From assembly GCA_016719395.1 (NCBI GenBank), contig JADJZF010000002.1, positions 1 to 64,000 of the forward strand: 64,000 bases of DNA, in the 5' to 3' direction. A model generated the notes under the pieces. That model was not told the origin of the DNA, did not search any database, and worked only from the letters and a program-made list of their open reading frames with translations. This document shows positions 27,286 to 36,063 of this stretch, piece by piece; position 1 is the first letter of the stretch; each line of letters opens with the position of its first letter. Source of the DNA: Candidatus Amarobacter glycogenicus (lineage in GTDB: Bacteria; Chloroflexota; Dehalococcoidia; Tepidiformales; Tepidiformaceae). The position numbers and the translations under genes are program-made.

Positions 27286-29559
27286 TCAGAAGGTGCCCTC
27301 ATCGTGCTCGGGCGCTTTCTCGATCTGGGATGCAAGCGCCTGGATATCGATCGCATGGCCGCCGGAGATACTGCCGGAAGGCTTCGCCTTCGAGAGCACC
27401 TTGGCGCCGTAGCTGCGCGCTTCTGCGAAGAGCCCGTTGATGCCGCGCTGATGGAGCTGCTCGTTCCAGTCGTCGAGCGAGATTGCCGGACCGGCCGCTT
27501 CGACCGCGTGCGCCGGGAACCTCCCCAGGATCTCGACCAGGGAGTGCGCCTTCTCCACCTTGCCCGCCAGGATTTCGAAGATCGCCTCGCGAGACCACTG
27601 CGAGGTGGTCGCGCCGTAGGTAACGCCCTTCTGGCCGCCGGCCTTGAGCATGTTGTTGTCGCCGTAGACGGTGTAAATGGCGTCCCCGTTGGCCGCCACG
27701 ACGTTCAGGCCTTCTTTGCAGTACTTGTCGTGGAAGAACTTGGTTGCCCCCTGGATGTAGGCGTTGGAGAGGAACTGGTTGTAGGAGGCGAGGTTGAACT
27801 CGGCGGCCTCTTCCTCGAAGTCCGGCGCTTCCTTCCCGGACTGAGTCGCCTGGTAGGGGGCGAAAGTGGCGCCTTTCGCCGTGTCGACCATCTTCTCGTT
27901 GAGGTGGAAGTAACGTTCCCCGGTGATTTCGTCGAACTGGCGTTCCGCGAAGCCTGCCGAGACAAGGGCGCGCATGTGCGTGCGGGCTGTGTCGCGATCC
28001 GCGAGCCCGGCCTCTTGCGCGGCCTTCGGCGTCAGGTCCTGCATCGAATCGTCGCCCGCGGCGGCGCGGCGCCACTTCATCATGAACACGATTTCGGGCT
28101 TGTTGCCCATGCCGACTTCGGAACTGGCCTCCTGCATCGAACCCATTTCGCCGCGCTTGATGCGGTCGTCCAGGCGCTGGGGGTTCGAAGCGAGGTCCTG
28201 GCTTGCGGCGTGCTTCGCCATGGCGAACTGGGCCTCGCCGAGGTCGGTGGATCCGAGGCCGCCGTTGCTGGCCAGCCACTGGACGAACCACTGCATGATC
28301 TTCGTCTTGTTCACGAGGTGCCCGCCCGCGTATGCGTCCTGGAGGTAGTGTTCGCCGAACGCGTTCTGGAGCATGGCCTGGTTTCCGAGGTCGGCGGCGC
28401 GCTGCTCGAGCGCCTCGGCCTCCTTCGCGTTCCCCGATTCCTTCAGCATCTCGGCGGCTTCGCGTTCGGTGGCTGCGGCGTCCGCGAGGTCGCGCGCTTT
28501 CTTGTGGTAGCCGGTCCATTGGACGCGGTTTTCCGGGAAGAAGTGGCAGGCGTTCCGTTCGAGCGCGGCGAAGTAGGAGTCGCTCTCCTCACCTTTGCGG
28601 GTCGTATCGGAGTTGACCTGCGATTCCATCCGGATCTCGTACGCCTTCTCGTTCACGGCCTGGGCGCGAGGGCCGCGCGCACCCTCGAAGTCGTCATCGG
28701 GAGTGAAGCGGTTGTGGAGGGCGTTCGTGCTTTTCCCGAAGAGCTCCTGCTGGAGGTTGTCGAGTTCGATGTAGGCCTGCTGGCGCACACCCTGGAGCAG
28801 GCCGAGCACCTTCGCTCTCGGCGTGTTCGCGATCGCCTCGGGATTGCCGAAGAGGTCGGGCAACGTGTTGATTTCGCTGTAAGCAACGACGATCGCGCCA
28901 TCGCGGCAGGGGATGGACACGTACGGCACCTGCCACTGATCGTCGACTTTCTTGGCCACGCCCTTCTCACCCTCCGCGATGCTCGCTGCCTCGGGGTTGT
29001 CCTTCCAGGCGAGGAGCCGGTTCATCTCCTGGGTGATGGTGTGGCGGACCTCTTCTTTCTTCCCTTCGGCTTCGGCGATCCGGCGTTCGAGAGCGGCGAC
29101 GTTTGACATGTCGACCCCTTTGATGACCTTCGCCTTCTTGACCTCGGCCTGGAGGGTAGCCAGTTGCTTCTTCAGGTCCGGAATTTCGCGGACCTGCGGG
29201 ATCTCGGCGAGCTTTGCGGGGGTCACCTGGCCGAGAAGGTAGTGTTCGTATGCGCTGTGGCGCTGGATGCAGGCCGATCCCGCGGATTCGGCGCTGGAAG
29301 GCGCCGCCTTCGCGCCCACGAAACTCGCGCGGTGGGCGATGTCGCGGGTAGTCCGGAGGTTGCTAGCGGGGCGCCGATGGATGAGCCGGGTCACGGCCTG
29401 GTTGCCGACAACGCCGCGGAGGCCAATGACGGAACGAGTGCGGGAATCGCCGGTCAGGATCGGTGCGACAGAGGACATCTCGCCGGGGGTTCGCTCCGGG
29501 GCGCGGCTTCGCACGGCGGCCGGCTGCTGCGGCTCACTCGCCCGGCTCGGTTCAGCCAC
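27286..29559 (-). CDS. Large eCIS-cargo-like protein with phospholipase C-type His/Asp motif
   Basis: 757 aa, no signal peptide. The N-terminal 45-65 region carries IGLRGVVGNQAVTRLIHRRP. This is the (I/V)GNQAVxRL motif typical of proteins linked to extracellular contractile injection systems and of DUF4157-type toxins. A charged coiled coil follows (KKQLATLQAEVKKAKVI, AALERRIAEAEGKKEEVR). The middle holds AFGEHYLQDAYAGGHLV, a His/Asp pattern seen in zinc phospholipase C-like families. It is intact and about three times the size of its neighbours. No eCIS sheath, tube or baseplate gene is in the window, so it may be an orphan effector. Function is inferred from motifs only. Confidence 0.65.
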   Translation of the reverse strand: MAEPSRASEPQQPAAVRSRAPERTPGEMSSVAPILTGDSRTRSVIGLRGVVGNQAVTRLIHRRPASNLRTTRDIAHRASFVGAKAAPSSAESAGSACIQRHSAYEHYLLGQVTPAKLAEIPQVREIPDLKKQLATLQAEVKKAKVIKGVDMSNVAALERRIAEAEGKKEEVRHTITQEMNRLLAWKDNPEAASIAEGEKGVAKKVDDQWQVPYVSIPCRDGAIVVAYSEINTLPDLFGNPEAIANTPRAKVLGLLQGVRQQAYIELDNLQQELFGKSTNALHNRFTPDDDFEGARGPRAQAVNEKAYEIRMESQVNSDTTRKGEESDSYFAALERNACHFFPENRVQWTGYHKKARDLADAAATEREAAEMLKESGNAKEAEALEQRAADLGNQAMLQNAFGEHYLQDAYAGGHLVNKTKIMQWFVQWLASNGGLGSTDLGEAQFAMAKHAASQDLASNPQRLDDRIKRGEMGSMQEASSEVGMGNKPEIVFMMKWRRAAAGDDSMQDLTPKAAQEAGLADRDTARTHMRALVSAGFAERQFDEITGERYFHLNEKMVDTAKGATFAPYQATQSGKEAPDFEEEAAEFNLASYNQFLSNAYIQGATKFFHDKYCKEGLNVVAANGDAIYTVYGDNNMLKAGGQKGVTYGATTSQWSREAIFEILAGKVEKAHSLVEILGRFPAHAVEAAGPAISLDDWNEQLHQRGINGLFAEARSYGAKVLSKAKPSGSISGGHAIDIQALASQIEKAPEHDEGTF

Positions 29560-29586
29560 AAAGAGACCCCGTCTGGCCGGTTCGCA

Positions 29587-30765
29587 TCAGATGGCGACTA
29601 TAGCACTCGCCAGGCGCAGCGCTGTGTGAAATCTCAGGATCCTCGGGCCGTGACTACTCGGGCACAAGGCCAGGGAGTCGTGATCCTGCATCGAGGAGAT
29701 GAAGCGGTTCATCGAAGACTCGATCAGCCGGCGGCCGCGGTCGTTCCCTTCGGGGAGGGTGCCGAGGAGTACGACGCCACCGGCGATGACTCCCGCGAAG
29801 TAGCCGCGGAAGTCGGTCTTCAGCTGGTCGAAGGAGTAGTCCTTCACGCCGCCTTCGAGGAGCTGGTTGTGGTAGCGGCGAAGGAGGTCGTCTTCGTGCT
29901 TGCGGCGGTCCGCCGGCTCCATGCTGCCTGTGATGAAGTAGGCGGCATCCACGACACCGGTCGCCTTGCCCGGGCTCTGCCAGTCGCAGGCAACCAGGGG
30001 TCGCTCGCCGCCGGGGGCTCCGAAGAAGAGGTTATCCGGTCGGTAATCGCCATGGACGAGGGTCTCCGGGCCGAGCGTCATCTGATCGAGCGCGGCCATG
30101 GTGCGGCGGCCAAAGTCGGGGATGAGCGGCCGGAGTTCTTCCGGGAAGAGGTCGCCGAAGCGCTCCATGGCGACGGGCCAGGCCGCCGCATACATCAATT
30201 GGATGGGCTGGCGGATGGTCTCGATGCCGGAGGTGATCCAGGGGTACCGGGCGAACTCCGGGCTCTCCCACCACCGCGCGTGGAAGGCGCCGATCGCATC
30301 GATCGCGAGTTCGGCCTCGGCCAGGGAGGCGCCGGCAACCTGGTCTCCGAAGGCGCCGCCGGTGAGGTCCTCGAGGATGATGGCCGCCTGTCCGGCGCCT
30401 GCATCGTAGTGCGAGAAGTACGGCTTCGGTGCGGGCAGGCCGCAGTCACCCGCGAGGTCCGAATAGAACCGAACCTCGCGCTCGTAGAGGCCGAAGGCAA
30501 CGCCGACCATGCGCGAGCCGGGGTCTTCCGAAGGCAGTTTGGCAATCGCGGTCGCCGGTGCTTCGGGGCCTGCGCCCGCGTACTGGAGCTTGAGGCGGGC
30601 GACCGTGCCGATGAACCCGATACCCTCCCCAATGATCTCGTGCCCGAACGAAGTGACCGAGCCTTCCGGGAGTGCACCGCCGTTGCGCAGGGCAGCGGTG
30701 AGCCACTCGGGCGTGAGCGATTCGATCGACGTTGGCAGTGGGGTCAGTTCGGTCAATGCGGGCAT
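29587..30765 (-). CDS. Aminoglycoside phosphotransferase-fold kinase
   Basis: A 392-aa APH/choline-kinase-fold protein. The catalytic loop is LVHGDYRPDNLFFG (HGDxxxxN), the metal-binding Asp is in LVACDWQSPGKATGVVDAAY, and the N-lobe has the nucleotide Lys in TAIAKLPSEDPG. It resembles the ecdysteroid-kinase-like or DUF1679-like group acting on small-molecule alcohols, not a known antibiotic-resistance enzyme. The start MPALTELTPLP is well placed; the gene is monocistronic and divergent from amtB. Confidence 0.8.
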   Translation of the reverse strand: MPALTELTPLPTSIESLTPEWLTAALRNGGALPEGSVTSFGHEIIGEGIGFIGTVARLKLQYAGAGPEAPATAIAKLPSEDPGSRMVGVAFGLYEREVRFYSDLAGDCGLPAPKPYFSHYDAGAGQAAIILEDLTGGAFGDQVAGASLAEAELAIDAIGAFHARWWESPEFARYPWITSGIETIRQPIQLMYAAAWPVAMERFGDLFPEELRPLIPDFGRRTMAALDQMTLGPETLVHGDYRPDNLFFGAPGGERPLVACDWQSPGKATGVVDAAYFITGSMEPADRRKHEDDLLRRYHNQLLEGGVKDYSFDQLKTDFRGYFAGVIAGGVVLLGTLPEGNDRGRRLIESSMNRFISSMQDHDSLALCPSSHGPRILRFHTALRLASAIVAI

Positions 30766-30876
30766 CCCTCCGGTGTTGGGCGATGCTCGCAGAGTGTTAA
30801 CGGATGTTCAACAAGCCCGAACCCGGTTCGGGTCTTCGTATGGAGCCCCGCTGCTCACCATGGTGGTCTCGCCCCG

Positions 30877-30947
30877 GAAATCTGTTCGTAACACACACGA
30901 CACACCGGCGAAATGGATGGGAAACGAACCGGAAATTCGGACAGCGT
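30877..30947 (+). promoter_or_regulatory. GlnR-like operator array upstream of amtB (first copy)
   Basis: Pentamers occur every 11 bp: GAAAT 30877, GTAAC 30888, GACAC 30899, GAAAT 30910, GAAAC 30921, GAAAT 30932, then AGCGT 30943 running into TAATTT, a likely -10. GlnR of actinobacteria binds gTnAC-n6-GaAAC-type arrays with this same 11-bp period. The array ends 62 bases before the amtB ATG and recurs at three other promoters in this window. Confidence 0.8.
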
Positions 30948-31009
30948 AATTTCCGTCCGAAGGGACGTCCGCAGGAAGTGGCGGGCCCCCGAAACGACCG
31001 GAGGGCACT

Positions 31010-32410
31010 ATGGAACTCGATAGCGGCAACGTCGCGTGGATGCTGACGGCATCCGCGCTGGTGTTGTTCATGACGCCGGGGCTTGGCTTTTTCTATGGAG
31101 GGCTGACCCGCAACAAGAACGTGCTCGCGACGATCATGCAGTCGTTCATCACAACGGGTGTGGTGGCGATCCTGTGGTGTGTCGTGGGGTACTCACTCGC
31201 CTTTGGGCCGGACCAGGGCCGCGGCATCATCGGCAACTTCGACTTCTTCGGGCTGAAGGATGTCGGTGCGCTCCCGGGGGGGCCAAACGTCTCGTTCGAT
31301 GCCGAAGGCAACCTCGCCTCCGGTTCCGTGTACGGCCTCGGGATCCCGCATCTGCTCTTCATGTCGTTCCAGATGATGTTCGCCATCATCACGCCCGCCC
31401 TGATCACGGGCGCCTTCGCGGAGCGCGCGAAGTTCGGCCCGTTCCTCATCTTCACCGCCCTCTGGTCGTTGCTGGTCTACGTGCCGGTGGCCCACTGGGT
31501 CTTCGCCTATGACGGCTGGCTGAGCGCGTTCTCGACGAACGCCGCCGCCCCGGATATCGGTCTCAACTCGCTCGACTTCGCGGGCGGTCTCGCGATTCAC
31601 GTCAATGCCGGTTTCGCCGCCATCGCCGCCGTCGTCGTCTTCGGCAAGCGCAAGGGCTACGGCAAGGAGCCGATGGAGCCGCACGACATCACGATGGTCG
31701 TTCTCGGCGCCGCGATCCTCTGGGTAGGCTGGTTCGGGTTCAACGCGGGCAGCGCCGGCGGAGCGACCGCCCAGGCCGCCTACGCCTTCACGAATACGGC
31801 CGTCGCGGCGGCGGCTGCGGGCCTCCTCTGGACGCTCGCGTCGTGGCAGTTTGGTGGCAAGCCCAGCGTTGTCGGGGCGGCCGCCGGCGCCGTGGCCGGG
31901 CTCGTCGCGGTGACACCGGCTTCCGGCTACGTCATGCCGATGGAAGCGATCATAATCGGCGGCGTCGCCGGCGTACTCTGCTACGGCGCGGTCCGCCTTC
32001 GCGCCAAGATCGGTTTTGATGACTCACTCGACGTCGTTGGCGTCCATGGCGTGGGCGGTATGTGGGGAGCCCTGGCGACCGGCATCTTCGCCAACTCGGC
32101 AGTCTCCGGCATCCCGTATGCCGAGGGCATCATGCAAGGCGAATGGGGCCGCTTCACTGACGCCCTGATCGGCATCGGAGTGATCGGCGCCTACTCGTTC
32201 ATCGTCACGTTCATCCTCTTGAAACTGCTCGATGTCACCATGGGCATCCGCGTCTCGGAGGATGAGGAAGAGCTCGGGCTCGACCTGACCCAGCATGGTG
32301 AACGCGGTTACACCACGGACGAATCCGGCGTGCCCCTCGGCGTGGGCAACGTCCTTCCCGCACCGCCAGCGATGTACGCCGCTTCGCTCAAGGGCCAGTC
32401 AGCCCCGTAG
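31010..32410 (+). CDS. amtB: Ammonium transporter (first copy)
   Basis: A 466-aa Amt family channel with 11 helices. It starts MELDSGNVAWMLTASALVLF without a signal peptide. The signature GFFYGGLTRNKNVL, the Amt motif around DFAGGLAIHVNAGFAA, and VHGVGGMWGALATGIFA with the twin-His region are all present. It imports NH4+/NH3. A PII gene follows 81 bases later after a strong hairpin, the usual amtB-glnK pair. The GlnR-like array at 30877 predicts nitrogen-limitation control. Confidence 0.95.
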   Translation: MELDSGNVAWMLTASALVLFMTPGLGFFYGGLTRNKNVLATIMQSFITTGVVAILWCVVGYSLAFGPDQGRGIIGNFDFFGLKDVGALPGGPNVSFDAEGNLASGSVYGLGIPHLLFMSFQMMFAIITPALITGAFAERAKFGPFLIFTALWSLLVYVPVAHWVFAYDGWLSAFSTNAAAPDIGLNSLDFAGGLAIHVNAGFAAIAAVVVFGKRKGYGKEPMEPHDITMVVLGAAILWVGWFGFNAGSAGGATAQAAYAFTNTAVAAAAAGLLWTLASWQFGGKPSVVGAAAGAVAGLVAVTPASGYVMPMEAIIIGGVAGVLCYGAVRLRAKIGFDDSLDVVGVHGVGGMWGALATGIFANSAVSGIPYAEGIMQGEWGRFTDALIGIGVIGAYSFIVTFILLKLLDVTMGIRVSEDEEELGLDLTQHGERGYTTDESGVPLGVGNVLPAPPAMYAASLKGQSAP

Positions 32411-32432
32411 CGCGGGATCTCTCCTACGAACG

Positions 32433-32462
32433 CCGGGCGTCCACGGGAACGTGGACGCCCGG
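32433..32462 (+). terminator. Intercistronic hairpin between amtB and glnK
   Basis: CCGGGCGTCCACG pairs perfectly with CGTGGACGCCCGG over a GGAA tetraloop (13 bp). It probably attenuates or stabilises the amtB-glnK message rather than ending it, since no T-run follows. Confidence 0.55.
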
Positions 32463-32491
32463 CCCACCAAATCTGAACCCGGAAGGTACTC

Positions 32492-32833
32492 ATGAAGAAG
32501 ATCGAGGCCATCATCCGGCCCGAAAAAGTGAATGACGTGAAGCAGGCACTCGACGACCTTGGCTTCCACGGTATGAACTTCCTCCAGGTGACTGGTCGGG
32601 GCGCCCAGCGCGGCATCGTCCACCAGGGTCGCAGCGGCGAAACCGTGACGGTCGACCTCCTGCCCAAGGTGAAGCTCGAAGTCGTCGTCCCGGACCAGGC
32701 GGTGGACCGCGTGATCGATGCGATCATCGCGGCTTCGCGGACCGGGAACATCGGCGACGGGAAGATCTTCGTCATCCCGGTGGAAACGGCAGTGCGGGTG
32801 CGCACCGGCGAGCGCGGAGACGTCGCCGTGTAG
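32492..32833 (+). CDS. PII nitrogen regulatory protein (GlnB/GlnK family)
   Basis: A 113-aa PII protein: MKKIEAIIRPEKVNDVKQAL at the start and the C-terminal signature TGNIGDGKIFVIPVETAVRV. In the T-loop (QRGIVHQGRSGETVTVD) the usual Tyr-51 position is Thr, so uridylylation or adenylylation at that site is not expected. PII blocks AmtB when 2-oxoglutarate is low. It is the second gene of the amtB operon and ends at a clean terminator. Confidence 0.93.
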   Translation: MKKIEAIIRPEKVNDVKQALDDLGFHGMNFLQVTGRGAQRGIVHQGRSGETVTVDLLPKVKLEVVVPDQAVDRVIDAIIAASRTGNIGDGKIFVIPVETAVRVRTGERGDVAV

Positions 32834-32858
32834 GCCCGGTCGTCCCTGTCTCAGGCGC

Positions 32859-32883
32859 GAGGGCCCCGCAAGGGGCCCTCTTT
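32859..32883 (+). terminator. Terminator after glnK
   Basis: GAGGGCCCC-GCAA-GGGGCCCTC followed by TTTG: a perfect 9-bp stem with a GCAA tetraloop, 26 bases after the PII stop. Confidence 0.8.
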
Positions 32884-32953
32884 GCGTTCCCAGGAGCCGA
32901 CCAGCGCGGGGCCCGCAGGGCGTTCTGCCGCCGACACCTGCTAGGCTCCCCGG

Positions 32954-34183
32954 ATGCACGCCGCGCATCCCGATCGCAACATCCGGCTCCTCTTCGTCTA
33001 CTGGTTCTTGCGCGATTTCCAGCTCTGGATACCCGTCTGGATCGTGTTCCTGACCATCGAGCGCGGCTTCAGTCTCACGCAGGTGACGGCGGCGGAAGGG
33101 CTCTACCTCATCGGCGTGCTCATCCTCGAGGTCCCGACCGGTGCGGTAGCCGACCGCTACGGGCGTTCGAAATCGATGGCACTCGGGGCGGCGGTGCTTG
33201 GCGTGGCGGTGCTGATCTTCGCGTTCACGCAGTCATTCGCGGTCCTGCTCGCCTCGTTCTTGCTCTGGTCGGTCGCGAGCGCCCTCATGTCCGGCGCCGA
33301 TATGGCGCTCCTGTTCGACACGTTGAAGGCCGCCGGCCGCGAGGCACAGTACGAGCGGCTGGCCGGGCGAGGGATGGCGTTTTCCTGGTCGGGCGTCGGT
33401 ATCGCGACGTTTCTCGGCGGGCCGGTGGCAGCGCTGCTCGACACCCGGGCGACCGTATTCATCGGGGCCGCGACATGCCTCGCCACGGCCGCGGTTGCGC
33501 TCGCCATCTGGGAGCCGCCGCATGAGCGGGACCTGGGAAAGAGGCAGCCCTACCTCGCATCGATTCGGGCCGCGTTCGGCGAAGCCTGGGGTGCTGCAGA
33601 CGTGCGCATCCTCATCTTCCTGGCGGGCACGGCCTTCGCGGCCATCGAGGCGGTGCACTACCTGATCCAGCCGTACCTGGTGGACCGCAATGTGGAAGTC
33701 GGGGTGTTCTTCTCGCTGTTGCAGGTGCCCATCCTCCTGGCGGGCCTCGGGGGAGCGCTGCTCTCCGGGCGTGTTTCGAGGGGCGCCGGAACGAAAGCGC
33801 TGGTCGCTGGTCCGCTGTTGGGCGCCGGCTGCTTCGCAGCCCTTGCCGGGGCGCCCGGACTGGCAGCCTATGCGGCCCTGCCGCTGCTCATCGGGATCAG
33901 CTCGTGCGTGGAACCTATCGCCACGGGCTACATCAACCGGCGGATCGGCTCGGAGCGCCGGGCCACGGTGCTCTCGATTACGAGCATGTTCCGGAGCCTG
34001 GTCCTGGCCGCGCTCGCACCCGGGCTCGGCTATGCCACCGACCAGTGGGGCATTGGAGAAGCTTTCACGATCGGGAGCGTCATGACGCTGCTCTCTGTGC
34101 TGGTGTTCGGGGGTCCACTGCTCTGGCGCGCTGCCCGCGAACCAGAGCAGGCTCCGGCGGCAGAACACTCGGCCGCAGGGTAG
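32954..34183 (+). CDS. MFS transporter
   Basis: 409 aa, about 12 TM helices. The first half has the MFS loop motif ADRYGRSKSMALGAAVLG (G-x-x-D-R-x-G-R-R variant) after the third helix. The central loop is PPHERDLGKRQPY. The relatives are drug or general-substrate exporters; the substrate is unknown. It stands alone between the glnK terminator and the glnA operator, and the C-terminal tail is Ala/Pro/Glu-rich. Confidence 0.85.
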   Translation: MHAAHPDRNIRLLFVYWFLRDFQLWIPVWIVFLTIERGFSLTQVTAAEGLYLIGVLILEVPTGAVADRYGRSKSMALGAAVLGVAVLIFAFTQSFAVLLASFLLWSVASALMSGADMALLFDTLKAAGREAQYERLAGRGMAFSWSGVGIATFLGGPVAALLDTRATVFIGAATCLATAAVALAIWEPPHERDLGKRQPYLASIRAAFGEAWGAADVRILIFLAGTAFAAIEAVHYLIQPYLVDRNVEVGVFFSLLQVPILLAGLGGALLSGRVSRGAGTKALVAGPLLGAGCFAALAGAPGLAAYAALPLLIGISSCVEPIATGYINRRIGSERRATVLSITSMFRSLVLAALAPGLGYATDQWGIGEAFTIGSVMTLLSVLVFGGPLLWRAAREPEQAPAAEHSAAG

Positions 34184-34204
34184 GCCGACGAGGTTGCCCG
34201 GCTC

Positions 34205-34253
34205 GAAATCTGTTCGTAACACTCGTGCAACCCGCCGGAAATGGCCGGAGCGT
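34205..34253 (+). promoter_or_regulatory. GlnR-like operator array upstream of glnA
   Basis: GAAAT 34205, GTAAC 34216, GCAAC 34227, GAAAT 34238 and AGCGT 34249, each 11 bp apart. The first 20 bases are nearly identical to the amtB array at 30877. Boxes are followed by TAGGCT, a possible -10. The array sits 141 bases before the glnA ATG. Confidence 0.8.
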
Positions 34254-34393
34254 AGGCTTTAGGCTGACAACGCAGGGCAACTCGCGTTGGGACGCGTAAC
34301 ACGATCTTCATCCATCTCCAGATCGTGCCGCTGGCTGTAGCCGTGAAATGCGTCACAATCAGTGTCCCCGCGACCATCACCAGAGGAGCACTC

Positions 34394-35839
34394 ATGACCC
34401 CCGAGGAAATCAAGGCGTTTTGCGCAGACAACGCCATCCGCTTCGTCGACGTCAAGTTCGTCGACCTCTTCGGCCAGTGGCAGCACATCACGCGACCGAT
34501 CCACGAACTCAACGACTGGTCGGACTACAGCCGGTCCCCCTGGTTGAGCGGCTACGGTTTCGATGGCTCCTCGATCCGCGGGTTCCAGAAGATCGAAGAG
34601 TCTGACATGCTCCTCATCCCGGACCCGGAGACGGCGCTCATCGACCCGTTCATCCAGTCGCCGACGCTTTCGGTGATCGCGAACGTCGAGGACCCGGTGA
34701 CGCGTGCGCGGTACTCGCGCGATGCCCGCTACGTCGCGCAGAAGGCCGAGCAGTACGTCAAGGATTCCGGCGTCGGCGACACGGTCTACATCGGGCCGGA
34801 GCTGGAGTTCTTTATCTTCGATGAAGTGCGCTTCGCCAGTGACCAGCATTCGGCCTTCTACTCGGTCGATTCCGACGAAGGCATCTGGAACAGCGGCGCT
34901 GAATCCACGCTCCGTGGGGACTTGAACCAGGGTTATCGCCCCCGCTACAAGGAAGGCTATTTCCCGGTCAGCCCGCACGACACGCAGACCGACATCCGCA
35001 ACGAGATGGTCGAGATCATGGAAGCCAGCGGGATCCAGATCGAGCTCCACCACCACGAAGTGGCGACCGCCGGCCAGGGCGAGATCGACATGCGGTTCGA
35101 CACGCTGACGAAGATGGGCGACAAGTCGCTCCTCTACAAGTACATCGTGAAGAACGTCGCGAAGCGCCACGGCAAGGTCGCGACGTTCATGCCGAAGCCC
35201 CTCTTCGCCGATAACGGCTCGGGCATGCACACCCACCTCTCCATCTGGCGAGACGGGAGCAACCTGTTCGCGGGCGATGAGTACGCCGGTATCTCGAAGA
35301 TGTGCCTCGCCTACATCGCGGGCATCATCAAGCACGGCAAGGCCCTCATGGCCATCTGCGCGCCGACCACCAACAGCTACAAGCGCCTGGTCCCCGGGTA
35401 CGAAGCGCCGGTGAACCTGGTCTACTCGGCCCGGAACCGCTCAGCGGCCTGCCGCATCCCGCTCGTGAGCCCGGACCCGCGCCAGAAGCGCGTCGAATTC
35501 CGTCCGCCGGACCCGGCGGGCAACCCCTACCTCACCTTCGCCGCGATCTTCATGGCAGGCATGGACGGGATCATGAACGGGTGGGACCCGGGCGCGCCGC
35601 TCGACAAGACCAACCTGTTCGACCTGAGCCCGGAAGAACTCGCCAACATCCCGACGGTGGGCCAGTCTCTCGATGAGTCGCTCCACGCGCTCGAAGATGA
35701 CCACGACTTCCTCCTCAAGGGAGGGGTGTTCACCCCGGACGTTATCGAGACGTGGCTTGCCTCGAAGTACGAGAACGATGTCGACCCGGTGCGGATGCGC
35801 CCGCACCCGTACGAGTTCCACCTCTACTTCGACGTCTGA
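34394..35839 (+). CDS. glnA: Glutamine synthetase type I
   Basis: 481 aa. It makes glutamine from glutamate, NH4+ and ATP. Features include GYGFDGSSIRGFQKIEESDM, the metal-site IGPELEFFIFD, the ATP-binding KPLFADNGSGMHTHLS, and RIPLVSPDPRQKRVEFRPPD. In the loop that carries the adenylylated Tyr in the enteric enzyme (NLYDLPPEE) this protein has NLFDLSPEE, so it should not be controlled by adenylylation. ATG at 34394 follows GAGGAG at 6 bases. Preceded by a GlnR-like array and followed by a strong terminator, it is a single-gene unit. Confidence 0.96.
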   Translation: MTPEEIKAFCADNAIRFVDVKFVDLFGQWQHITRPIHELNDWSDYSRSPWLSGYGFDGSSIRGFQKIEESDMLLIPDPETALIDPFIQSPTLSVIANVEDPVTRARYSRDARYVAQKAEQYVKDSGVGDTVYIGPELEFFIFDEVRFASDQHSAFYSVDSDEGIWNSGAESTLRGDLNQGYRPRYKEGYFPVSPHDTQTDIRNEMVEIMEASGIQIELHHHEVATAGQGEIDMRFDTLTKMGDKSLLYKYIVKNVAKRHGKVATFMPKPLFADNGSGMHTHLSIWRDGSNLFAGDEYAGISKMCLAYIAGIIKHGKALMAICAPTTNSYKRLVPGYEAPVNLVYSARNRSAACRIPLVSPDPRQKRVEFRPPDPAGNPYLTFAAIFMAGMDGIMNGWDPGAPLDKTNLFDLSPEELANIPTVGQSLDESLHALEDDHDFLLKGGVFTPDVIETWLASKYENDVDPVRMRPHPYEFHLYFDV

Positions 35840-35865
35840 TTTTCAGCCTCGGTTTCGGATCCCAT

Positions 35866-35900
35866 AGCGGCCACTCGAAAGAGTGGCCGCTTTGTGTTTT
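35866..35900 (+). terminator. Terminator of glnA
   Basis: AGCGGCCACTC-GAAA-GAGTGGCCGCT followed by TTGTGTTTT: an 11-bp perfect stem with a GAAA tetraloop, 26 bases past the stop codon. Confidence 0.9.
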
Positions 35901-36063
35901 CCGCGCCTCTTGTCGATGGATGGAATCGGTCACACCTATCAGCATTTAGCCGAATGCGAACATTGACAGCCTGAAACCCGGAGCATAGATTCTGCCCCGA
36001 AACAGCGTCCATCTCGCAACCTCGATGTGTGAGATGCGCATTGGCTATGGAGGGAAAAGGACC

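Noticed and set aside
27304..30891. Long plus-strand ORFs (27304-29106 and 29164-30891)
   Set aside because: They are antisense shadows of the eCIS-like gene and the kinase gene, made long by high GC; their products are Val/Glu/Arg-rich with no domain, while the minus-strand frames have clear motifs.
33233..35335. Minus-strand ORFs opposite the MFS and glnA genes
   Set aside because: Both overlap well-supported plus-strand genes entirely and cover the glnA operator; composition is typical of frame shadows.
35941..36010. A fifth GlnR-like array before the peptide transporter
   Set aside because: Single GAAAC motifs occur (near 35973 and 36000) but without the regular 11-bp series.
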